This document shows, piece after piece, positions 1-5,535 of a stretch of DNA of 9,116 nucleotides. Each line of letters begins with the position of its first letter. Within the stretch, counting starts at the first letter, position 1. Under the pieces are notes generated by a model that was not told the origin of the DNA, searched no databases, and worked only from the letters and a program-made list of their open reading frames with translations. This DNA comes from Candidatus Beckwithbacteria bacterium (lineage in GTDB: Bacteria > Patescibacteriota > Microgenomatia > UBA1400 > CG1-02-47-37). Both the position numbers and the translations under genes were made by a program. The stretch lies in contig JAUYJQ010000046.1 in assembly GCA_030699295.1 (NCBI GenBank), positions 1-9,116 of the forward strand, given 5' to 3'.

Positions 1-1
1 C

Positions 2-1072
2 GAAACCGCCGCCACCATCAGGGCAGACCGGTTATTTAACCTGATTGCCGAATATGCCTGGAAAACTGCCGATCCGGGCTTGGCCTTTTTGGACACGATG
101 GAGCGGGGCAACCCGACGCCGACATTGGGCCGGCTGGAAGCAACCAACCCCTGCGGTGAAATTCCTTTATTGTCCTACGAGAGCTGTAACCTGGGATCGA
201 TTAATTTGTCGGAGCACGTGGCTGCCGGTAAGGTTGATTGGCCGGCGCTTAAAAACACCGTCGTTTGGGGTATCAGGTTTTTGGACAACATGGTCGAGGT
301 CAATAGCTATCCTTTGGAAGAAGTCAGGAGAATGGTCAAAGACGGCAATCGGCGCATTGGCCTGGGCGTGATGGGGCTGGCTCACTTGTTTTTTAAATTG
401 GGGATTGCCTATAACAGCCAGGCGGCGGTCAAGCTTTCGGCCAAACTGGCTCGGTTTATCCGCGTCGAGGCAGACAAGGCCACGCAAAATCTAGGGAAGC
501 AGCGGGGCAACTTCGGCAACTATGACGTTTCAATTTATGCGGATTCAGGTAAGCCCCGAAGAAACTGTGCCACTACCATGATCGCTCCGACCGGGACAAT
601 TTCCCTGTTTGCCGACTGTTCTTCGGGCATCGAGCCGGTGTTTGCCTTGACGACCACCAGGCAGACATTTTTTGAGGATGATAAGGCTAACCGGCCGACC
701 AAAGCCCTGATAATTACCGATCCGATTTACCAGCAGTACAAAAAGAAATACGACAAAAAAGTATTTGTCACCAGCCACGAAATCGGTTGGCAGTGGCACG
801 TTAAGATGCAAGCAGCCTGGCAGAAACATTTTGATAACTCGGTCTCTAAAACTATCAACTTTCCGAACACGGCCACGGTTAAAGACGTCAAACAGGCCTA
901 CCTTTTAGCCTGGCGCTTAGGCTGCAAGGGGATCACGGTTTATCGAGACGGCAGCAAAACCGACCAGGTTCTCTCCGGCCCCGAACCCTGCCCCGAGTGT
1001 GGCCATGAGTTAATTTTTAAAGAGGGCTGTTCGAGTTGTACTAAATGCGGCTTTTCCAGGTGCAGCTTATGA
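2..1072 (+). CDS. nrdJ: Class II (adenosylcobalamin-dependent) ribonucleotide reductase, C-terminal 356 residues; 5' end outside window
   Basis: The frame is open from base 2, so the gene begins upstream of the window; the ATG at 80 is internal. The enzyme reduces ribonucleotides to deoxyribonucleotides in the cytoplasm using a thiyl radical made with adenosylcobalamin. Seen: the NPCGE active-site loop (radical Cys codon 152-154), the partner Cys in CNLGSINL (185-187), the IAPTGTIS loop, and the SKTINFPNTAT and LGCKGITVYRDGS motifs typical of NrdJ. The tail is a cysteine cluster beginning CPECG (Cys codon 989-991) and ending CGFSRCSL. By family knowledge, CxxC pairs there bind zinc and the last Cx4C pair re-reduces the active site. 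Its stop overlaps the start of a second nrdJ by ATGA, implying coupled translation. From the radical Cys to the end it is about 45 residues shorter than the downstream paralogue. Whether it has an ATP cone cannot be seen. Family call is very secure. Confidence 0.95.
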   Translation, partial: ETAATIRADRLFNLIAEYAWKTADPGLAFLDTMERGNPTPTLGRLEATNPCGEIPLLSYESCNLGSINLSEHVAAGKVDWPALKNTVVWGIRFLDNMVEVNSYPLEEVRRMVKDGNRRIGLGVMGLAHLFFKLGIAYNSQAAVKLSAKLARFIRVEADKATQNLGKQRGNFGNYDVSIYADSGKPRRNCATTMIAPTGTISLFADCSSGIEPVFALTTTRQTFFEDDKANRPTKALIITDPIYQQYKKKYDKKVFVTSHEIGWQWHVKMQAAWQKHFDNSVSKTINFPNTATVKDVKQAYLLAWRLGCKGITVYRDGSKTDQVLSGPEPCPECGHELIFKEGCSSCTKCGFSRCSL

Positions 1073-3267
1073 CCGAACTTAAGAGAATCATCAAGCGGGA
1101 CGGGACGGAAACAGCCTTTGACGAGCAAAAAATCCAACGGGCAATTCTCAAGGCCTTGGCGGAAGTCGAACCGGAATTGGGCGAGAGAAAGTTAACAATT
1201 GAGGCGGAAAGATTGACCAAAGTCGTCATCAATATTCTACTCAAGGCAGTCAATGGCGATTTACCCACGGTTGAACAGGTCCAGGACATTGTTGAACCGG
1301 TGTTAATGGCCGCCGGGCACTATGAGGCGGCCAAGGCCTACATTTTATACCGGGACAAGCGCCGGACGGCCAGAGAGGCCCGGGCGGTGATCGGGGTCAA
1401 AGATGACCTGAACTTAAGCCTTAATCAGCTGAAAGTGTTGGAGAACCGCTATTTGCGCCATGATGCCTCCGGTAGAGCGACAGAAACGCCGCGGCAGTTG
1501 TTTGACCGGGTAGCCGGGTTTGTGGCCGAAAACGAACCCAGGGCTAAGCGGGCCAAGTGGCGGCAGGCCTTTTTTGAAGTGATGACCAAAATGGAATTTG
1601 TGCCGGCCGGCTGCTATTTAAGAAGCGCGGGGACAAAAAAGCCGTCTCTGGCTAATTGTTTTGTCCTGCCGGTTGAAGACGATATGGCTAAGATTTTTGA
1701 CGCGGTTAAGTGGCTGGCGCTGGTCCAGCAAAGGGGCGGGGGAACGGGGTTTAATTTTAGCAAGCTTCGGCCTAAAGGCGATTACGTTATGAAATCCGGC
1801 GGCTTTGCCACCGGTCCGGTGTCTTTCATGAAAGTTTTTGATGCGGCCACCGGTCAGGTGATGCAGGGCGGTTACCGCATGGGTGCCAACATGGGTATTT
1901 TAAACGTCGACCACCCGGATATTTTGGAGTTTATTACCTGTAAAACTAACCAGGGGGAGATTACTAACTTTAACATCTCGGTCGGCGCCACTGATGAGTT
2001 TATGAGGGCCGTCAAGCATAACCGGCGGTTTGAGTTGAAGAACCCGCGCAGCGGCGAAGTTGTCCAAAGCCTGCCGGCCAAGCAGTTATTTGACCAGATT
2101 GTCGGTTTGGCCTGGCGGACCGGCGACCCGGGGATGATCTTTTTGGACAAGATTAATAAATCCAATCCGGTACTGGCAACCCTCGGGCCATTGATGGCCA
2201 CCAATCCCTGCGGCGAACAGCCGCTGCACCCGTTTGACGTTTGCAATCTAGGCAGCCTTAACCTGGCCAAGTTTGTCAAAGTCAAGCGGATCGACTGGGA
2301 TAGGTTAAAGCGGGTGACTCAGACAGCTGTCAGATTTTTGGATAACGGTATTGATGTTTCCGGCTATCCGATTCCCCAGGTGGCCAAAATGGCTAAAGCC
2401 AACAGGCGCATAGGTTTGGGCGTCATGGGTTGGGCAGACATGCTTTACCAACTGGGAATAGCTTACAACAGCCATGAAGGGGTGAAATTGGCGCAGAAGG
2501 TGATGAAGGCGGTTAATGATGCCGCCGTCGGCGAATCGGTTAAACTAGCCCGCGAAAAAGGCATTTTTAAAAACTGGAAAGGCTCGGCTTACGAAAAGAA
2601 GGGGATCAAGCGCCGGAACCTGGCGGTGACGACGATTGCCCCCACGGGCACCATTGCCATGGTGGCCGGCTGTTCGTCGGGCATCGAACCGGAGTTTGCT
2701 TTATCTTTTGTCAAAAACGTCGTCGATGAGGCCGGCCTGACTTACGTCAACCAGCACTTCCGCCAAGCGGTTGAAGCGAGTAAACTGAGCGAATATCAGA
2801 AAAAACAAATCTTAGAAGAGGTGGCTAAATCAGGCAGTTGTCAAGATATTGAGTATCTTTCATCCGCAATTCGAAAAACTTTCGTATCGGCGTTTGATAT
2901 CACCCCCGAGTGGCATATTAAGATGCAGGCGGCGTTTCAAAACCATACGGAAAATGCGGTTTCTAAGACCATTAACTTCCCTCAAACCGCCACCATTGAA
3001 GACGTTACTAAGGCTTATTTGTTAGCTTGGGAGCTTGGCTGTAAAGGGATTACTATATATAGATCGGGCAGCAAAGACGCCCAGATTTTGAGTTCCCCCG
3101 CCTCCGCCAAGGCTTCGGCGGGCAAGCAAACCATCCAAAGTAAGGTGCGGATTACTCCGCTTAAAAACAAGAATGACAAGTTGTGCCCGGAGTGCGGTAA
3201 TGAAATGGAAGTCATTGAAGGATGCAGCACCTGCAAGCATTGCGGTTTTTCCAAATGCAGCTTATGA
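1069..3267 (+). CDS. nrdJ: Class II (adenosylcobalamin-dependent) ribonucleotide reductase with N-terminal ATP cone, complete, 732 aa
   Basis: A complete second NrdJ. I chose ATG 1069 because it gives the ATGA overlap with the preceding stop and starts right at the ATP cone; the TTG/ATG codons upstream lie inside the previous gene's conserved tail. A weak AGGTG (1058-1062) precedes it. Domains: ATP cone about 4-95 (KRIIKRDGTETAFDEQKI; by family knowledge the dATP/ATP allosteric site); catalytic barrel about 140-675, with Cys197 (LANCFVL), Asn379-Pro-Cys381-Gly-Glu383 (radical Cys381) and Cys392 (CNLGSLNL), matching the Cys trio of class II enzymes; C-terminal zinc-ribbon/redox tail with CxxC at 706/709 and 719/722 and the Cx4C pair 725/730. 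Compared with the upstream copy, the linker before the tail is about 26 residues longer and holds a palindromic word encoding Pro-Ala-Ser-Ala-Lys-Ala-Ser-Ala-Gly-Lys. All visible catalytic residues are intact, so an active enzyme is expected. Confidence 0.97.
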   Translation: MTELKRIIKRDGTETAFDEQKIQRAILKALAEVEPELGERKLTIEAERLTKVVINILLKAVNGDLPTVEQVQDIVEPVLMAAGHYEAAKAYILYRDKRRTAREARAVIGVKDDLNLSLNQLKVLENRYLRHDASGRATETPRQLFDRVAGFVAENEPRAKRAKWRQAFFEVMTKMEFVPAGCYLRSAGTKKPSLANCFVLPVEDDMAKIFDAVKWLALVQQRGGGTGFNFSKLRPKGDYVMKSGGFATGPVSFMKVFDAATGQVMQGGYRMGANMGILNVDHPDILEFITCKTNQGEITNFNISVGATDEFMRAVKHNRRFELKNPRSGEVVQSLPAKQLFDQIVGLAWRTGDPGMIFLDKINKSNPVLATLGPLMATNPCGEQPLHPFDVCNLGSLNLAKFVKVKRIDWDRLKRVTQTAVRFLDNGIDVSGYPIPQVAKMAKANRRIGLGVMGWADMLYQLGIAYNSHEGVKLAQKVMKAVNDAAVGESVKLAREKGIFKNWKGSAYEKKGIKRRNLAVTTIAPTGTIAMVAGCSSGIEPEFALSFVKNVVDEAGLTYVNQHFRQAVEASKLSEYQKKQILEEVAKSGSCQDIEYLSSAIRKTFVSAFDITPEWHIKMQAAFQNHTENAVSKTINFPQTATIEDVTKAYLLAWELGCKGITIYRSGSKDAQILSSPASAKASAGKQTIQSKVRITPLKNKNDKLCPECGNEMEVIEGCSTCKHCGFSKCSL
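3097..3122. repeat. GC-rich palindromic word inside the nrdJ linker
   Basis: CCCGCC (3097-3102) is inverted as GGCGGG (3117-3122), and an inner GCC/GGC pair (3106-3108, 3111-3113) flanks an AA loop, giving an imperfect hairpin. It is read in frame as the Ala/Ser/Lys-rich start of a linker extension that the upstream NrdJ lacks. A shorter, related word occurs at about 7981-7998, sharing GGCGGGCAAG. Inference: a dispersed palindromic element of a kind found in some Patescibacteria that has slipped into a tolerant linker. Genome-wide copy number cannot be judged from this window. Confidence 0.6.
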
Positions 3268-3280
3268 GCCAAACTGGCTC

Positions 3281-3356
3281 GGCAATACGAAATTTCCAGG
3301 TGTTCGCGCGTGCCGTGAGTGTGCGACATCACTGCGCTCCTGAAATTTGTATTGCC
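3281..3356. repeat. 76-nt imperfect palindrome between nrdJ and maf
   Basis: The left arm 3281-3300 and right arm 3339-3356 are reverse complements over 18 base pairs: GGCAATAC (3281-3288) with GTATTGCC (3349-3356), AAATTTC (3290-3296) with GAAATTT (3342-3348), and AGG (3298-3300) with CCT (3339-3341). Only G3289 and C3297 are bulged. Inside, TCGCGCG (3304-3310) can pair with TGTGCGA (3320-3326); two of those seven pairs are G-U in the + transcript only. The element fills almost all of the 100-nt gap between the genes. No T-run follows, so it is not a standard terminator. It could be a small non-autonomous mobile palindrome, an mRNA-stability or processing hairpin, or a partial attenuator. 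Confidence 0.75.
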
Positions 3357-3367
3357 TGCGCCATTTT

Positions 3368-3985
3368 ATGCAGATAATTCTGGCCTCAGACTCTCCGAGA
3401 CGAAAACAGTTACTATCCTGGACAGGGCTGGAGTTTAAAGCGGTGAGCCACCGGGTCGATGAAGAGGAATACCGGGGAGACACGGCTGAAGATTTAGTGG
3501 GCCAGTTAGCCATTGCCAAAGCCACTTCAATTGAACCACTTTCGGGCGGAATCGTTATCGGTTCGGACTTGGTGGTGGCCAAACGGGATAAATTTATGAG
3601 TAAGCCGAAAGATTTAAACCAAGCCAGAGAGTATTTGCGCCTGTTATCTGGTAAAACCCACTCGGTTTTTTGCGGGGTGGCGGTGGCCTCTAGGGATAAA
3701 GTATTGATGAGTGTGGCTAGCAGTTGGGTGGGAATGAAGCCCTACGACGACAAAATTATTGAAGCATATATAAAACAATTCCATGTTTTGGATAAGGGGG
3801 GCGCCTACGCGATCCAGTTTGAGCTGTCCGGTTACGGCAGTTTGGTTAAAATGTTTGGCGGGGGGATTACCACGATTATTGGTTTACCGCTCGAGCATCT
3901 GGAAAATTTATTAAAAGAATTTGGGGTAAAAGTTAAAGCCGACTGGACAAAGCAATGTAAAATAGAGACCGGTTATGAATTCTAA
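3368..3985 (+). CDS. maf: Maf family nucleotide pyrophosphatase, 205 aa
   Basis: Maf-family proteins hydrolyse the alpha-beta phosphate bond of canonical or modified NTPs in the cytoplasm, releasing NMP and pyrophosphate; they are thought to clear non-canonical nucleotides. Seen: the N-terminal signature LASDSPRRKQLL (residues 5-16), VDEEEY, the central GSDLVV with Asp67 where the family has GADTVV, the SKPKDLNQA and LSGKTHSVFCGVAV motifs, and the late DKGGAYAIQ and GLPLEHL blocks. All regions of a normal Maf are present at about the usual length. I chose ATG 3368 because the family starts right at the LASxSPRR strand; a TTG at 3347 would add seven residues translated from the palindrome arm. 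No clear ribosome binding site is visible. It lies 100 nt after nrdJ and overlaps the next gene by 11 nt, so it probably belongs to the same nucleotide/B12 transcript. Substrate subgroup (dTTP/UTP-like or 7-methyl-GTP-like) cannot be assigned safely. Confidence 0.92.
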   Translation: MQIILASDSPRRKQLLSWTGLEFKAVSHRVDEEEYRGDTAEDLVGQLAIAKATSIEPLSGGIVIGSDLVVAKRDKFMSKPKDLNQAREYLRLLSGKTHSVFCGVAVASRDKVLMSVASSWVGMKPYDDKIIEAYIKQFHVLDKGGAYAIQFELSGYGSLVKMFGGGITTIIGLPLEHLENLLKEFGVKVKADWTKQCKIETGYEF

Positions 3986-4502
3986 ACCGGGCTTAGTTTA
4001 TGTGTTTACAGGCGATGGGAAGGGGAAGACTTCGGCGGCCCTGGGCGTGGCCGTCCGGGCGGCTCTTTCCGGCCTGAAAGTGGCCATAGTCCAATGGTAC
4101 AAAGAAAAGCGTTGGCCGATTGCCGAGTACAAGATCGGTAAATACATTAAAAACATCAGGATTTACCCCTTGGGTAGCGGATTTTTTAAGTTGCCGACCG
4201 ATCATGCTTCGCGGGCTCAGCACAAGCGCAAAGCAATAGAGGCACTGAATTTAGCGGAAAAATTAATCAGCCAAGTTGACGTTTTGGTTTTGGACGAAGT
4301 GAACAATGCCGTCAAAGATAAACTAATTACTCTAACTCAATTAATTAAGCTAATTTCTAAGAGGGGTAAAACTCATTTGATTTTGACGGGCAGGGGGGCC
4401 CGTCCCGAAATTGTTAAACTGGCCGACCTGGTCACCGAAATGACCAAAATCAAGCACCCGTTTGATAAAGGTCAAAAAGCGGTCAAGGGATTAGACTATT
4501 GA
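3975..4502 (+). CDS. cobO: Cob(I)alamin adenosyltransferase (corrinoid adenosyltransferase, CobA/CobO/BtuR type), 175 aa
   Basis: Transfers the 5'-deoxyadenosyl group of ATP to the cobalt of cob(I)alamin (or cobinamide), giving adenosylcobalamin, the cofactor of the two reductases encoded just upstream. Seen: a P-loop of the CobA type, GDGKGKTS (13-20); VQWYKEKR (39-46), close to the family's VQFxKG block; a Walker B-like VDVLVLDEVNNAV (101-113) with Asp107/Glu108; LTGRGARPEIVKLADLVTEM (138-157) and the C-terminal KHPFDKGQKAVKGLDY (160-175), both CobA/CobO hallmarks. Length is near the usual 175-200. ATG 3975 overlaps the maf stop by 11 nt, indicating co-transcription. No corrinoid-ring synthesis gene is visible in the window, so the natural reading is activation of scavenged B12. 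Its stop codon TGA (4500-4502) lies inside the -35 element of the following toxin-antitoxin promoter. Confidence 0.95.
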   Translation: MNSKPGLVYVFTGDGKGKTSAALGVAVRAALSGLKVAIVQWYKEKRWPIAEYKIGKYIKNIRIYPLGSGFFKLPTDHASRAQHKRKAIEALNLAEKLISQVDVLVLDEVNNAVKDKLITLTQLIKLISKRGKTHLILTGRGARPEIVKLADLVTEMTKIKHPFDKGQKAVKGLDY

Positions 4503-4527
4503 CTATTTTAATCATTTTATCTATAAT
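4499..4527 (+). promoter_or_regulatory. Near-consensus promoter of the toxin-antitoxin pair
   Basis: TTGACT (4499-4504) and a perfect TATAAT (4522-4527) are separated by exactly 17 bases. The predicted start, about seven bases after the -10, falls near 4534, only about three bases before the antitoxin ATG at 4537. The transcript would be leaderless or nearly so, which fits the absence of any Shine-Dalgarno site there. The -35 overlaps the stop codon of the adenosyltransferase gene. Confidence 0.8.
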
Positions 4528-4530
4528 AGT
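4502..4530. promoter_or_regulatory. Candidate operator: inverted repeat overlapping the -35 and -10
   Basis: ACTATTTTA (4502-4510) and TATAATAGT (4522-4530) are inverted repeats matching at 8 of 9 positions, with centres 20 bp apart, about two helical turns. They cover the end of the -35 and the whole -10. Phd/YefM-type antitoxins, alone or with their toxin, commonly repress their own promoter by binding such palindromes, so this is the natural autoregulatory site. AT-richness makes a chance repeat possible. Confidence 0.45.
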
Positions 4531-4536
4531 TAATAT

Positions 4537-4788
4537 ATGAATACATTTAATTTAACGGCGACAGAATTAAAGAGAAAAACCGCCGAAATTATTAATGAAG
4601 TAGTTTTTGCAAGGCGGGAGGCGATCATTGAACGCTACGGCCGGCCGGTGGCCAGAATTGTGCCGGTGATCAAACTGGAAGAAATTACCAGTAAATCCGC
4701 CGCTATGAAAAAGTATTTCGGCAGCATTAAAAATTTCCCTGCGGTCAGCAAGTTGAGATTGTTCAAGCGCCAGCGCCTAGTTTTATGA
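4537..4788 (+). CDS. Type II antitoxin, Phd/YefM family, 83 aa
   Basis: A small DNA-binding antitoxin expected to bind and neutralise the adjacent VapC ribonuclease and to repress the shared promoter. Seen: the Phd/YefM N-terminal fold, with a short strand then NLTATELKRKTAEIINEV (5-22), a second strand AIIERYGRPVARIVPV (29-44), where R-x-G-x-P-V-A is the family signature, and a basic, probably flexible C-terminal tail (about 45-83, ending LFKRQRLVL) that would wrap the toxin. Length is typical. ATG 4537 is the only start that fits the domain and has no ribosome binding site; the promoter suggests a near-leaderless mRNA. Its stop overlaps the toxin start by four bases (ATGA), so toxin translation is probably coupled to antitoxin translation. 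Pairing a Phd-type antitoxin with a PIN toxin is common. Confidence 0.9.
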   Translation: MNTFNLTATELKRKTAEIINEVVFARREAIIERYGRPVARIVPVIKLEEITSKSAAMKKYFGSIKNFPAVSKLRLFKRQRLVL

Positions 4789-5174
4789 GGTATTTATTGG
4801 ACACCAGTACGGTAGTGAATTTTTTAAGAGGAAAAAAGCTGATTGACGAAACGGTTATTAAAGGTGGTGCGGCTGTCAGCATTATTACTCAGGCGGAACT
4901 TTTTTACGGGGCAATTAAATCAGCTCAATCAAAGAAAAACCTTGATTTAGTTAAGGGTTTTATTAAAGACCTAGAAATAGCCACAGTTAATTTAAGCGAG
5001 CCAATAATTTTAAGCTATGCCCGGTTAAAAACCAGCCTGGAGAAACAAGGCAAAAAATTGGATGAGTTTGATTTGTTAATTGCCGCCAGCGCCCTGGAAA
5101 ATAATTTGGCCTTGGTAACGGATAACGCCAGACATTTTGACAGAGTAAAAGGGTTACGGATTTTTAGCCGATAG
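4785..5174 (+). CDS. vapC: VapC-type PIN-domain ribonuclease toxin, 129 aa
   Basis: A Mg2+-dependent endoribonuclease toxin, by family knowledge often cutting tRNA or rRNA at one site. The four acidic residues of the PIN active site are all visible: Asp6 in YLLDTS, Glu38 in TQAELFYGA, Asp96 in DEFDLLIAASAL (Asp93 also nearby) and Asp113 in VTDNARHF. Length matches VapC (about 125-140). It starts at ATG 4785 inside the antitoxin stop (ATGA overlap), the standard antitoxin-toxin arrangement. Nothing looks broken, so an active toxin is expected. The stop is TAG at 5172-5174, and the next gene's -10 element begins within eight bases, so the toxin has essentially no 3' spacer and no terminator. 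The RNA target cannot be predicted from sequence. Confidence 0.93.
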   Translation: MRYLLDTSTVVNFLRGKKLIDETVIKGGAAVSIITQAELFYGAIKSAQSKKNLDLVKGFIKDLEIATVNLSEPIILSYARLKTSLEKQGKKLDEFDLLIAASALENNLALVTDNARHFDRVKGLRIFSR

Positions 5175-5178
5175 ATTG

Positions 5179-5187
5179 TGTTATTAT
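5179..5187 (+). promoter_or_regulatory. Candidate extended -10 promoter for the 113-aa gene and the ATPase gene
   Basis: TGTTATTAT (5179-5187) fits an extended -10 (TG-n-TATTAT). No good -35 is seen 16-18 bases upstream (GATTTT at 5159-5164), as is common for extended -10 promoters. A start seven bases downstream would be 5194, exactly the A of the ATG of the next gene, so the mRNA would be leaderless. The element is short, so the call is tentative. Confidence 0.45.
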
Positions 5188-5193
5188 GAGAGT

Positions 5194-5535
5194 ATGGCCA
5201 ATCTGCCCAAAGAAAGCACTGTTGATACTCAAGAAAAAACCCCGATCACCGAGTACACCCGGAGTGTGGATTTGGAACCCGAGGTTGAAGGTTGGCTGGA
5301 AAAACTGGAAAAAGACCAGACACAGTTATCCAAGCCGGTAACCGACGATCAGGGCCAGGTGGTGCTCGATGATTCCCAAAAGCAGACTGGCTTTAAAGTG
5401 GTTTTGCCTTTAACTAAAGACGAAATGGAGAAGGGTTTGCACCACAAGGTCATCGACAGCCTGCGTTGGCTGGCTGAATGGTGCTTACGTTTAATTAAAA
5501 TGTTTGGCGACAAAATTGCCTTCAGGAAAGTTTAA
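5194..5535 (+). CDS. Unknown small protein encoded directly before the VirD4-like ATPase, 113 aa
   Basis: I do not recognise a named family. ATG 5194 is preferred over an in-frame TTG at 5176 because the extra residues would be encoded by the promoter-like stretch. The first two thirds are acidic and probably partly disordered (PEVEGWLEKLEKDQ at about 29-42, then a Gln/Asp-rich segment). Next is KVVLPLTKDEMEKGLHHKVI (about 69-88), followed by an aromatic, amphipathic helix SLRWLAEWCLRLIKMFGDKI (about 90-109) that could lie on a membrane or pack against a partner. There is no clear signal peptide or full transmembrane span. The stop TAA directly abuts the ATG of the ATPase gene, so the two are almost certainly co-expressed. 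Inference: an accessory or adaptor protein of that ATPase. A coding gene is well supported; its role is unknown. Confidence 0.8.
   Translation: MANLPKESTVDTQEKTPITEYTRSVDLEPEVEGWLEKLEKDQTQLSKPVTDDQGQVVLDDSQKQTGFKVVLPLTKDEMEKGLHHKVIDSLRWLAEWCLRLIKMFGDKIAFRKV

Noticed and set aside
80..1072. Treating ATG 80 as the real start of the first reductase
   Set aside because: The frame is open back to base 2 with typical NrdJ residues (RADRLFNLIAEYAWKTADPG) upstream of it, so the ATG is internal and the gene is cut by the window edge.
3264..3377. A 37-codon frame starting with ATGA overlap at the nrdJ stop and ending just past the maf start
   Set aside because: It is translated almost entirely from the palindrome, has no recognisable domain or coding signature, and no good ribosome binding site. 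It might couple translation to maf, but the palindrome explains the sequence better.
3262..3582. Minus-strand open frame across the palindrome and the maf 5' end
   Set aside because: It is antisense to conserved maf codons and the palindrome, with no domain; a shadow of those features.
4385..4404. GACGGGC/GCCCGTC inverted repeat with a six-base loop
   Set aside because: It lies in codons for the conserved LTGRGARPE motif of the adenosyltransferase and has no T-run; the protein constraint explains it.
1..4502. Cobalamin riboswitch controlling the B12-linked genes
   Set aside because: The gaps inside the cluster are overlaps or the palindrome, and none is long enough or has a B12-box-like motif. 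Any riboswitch would lie upstream of the window.
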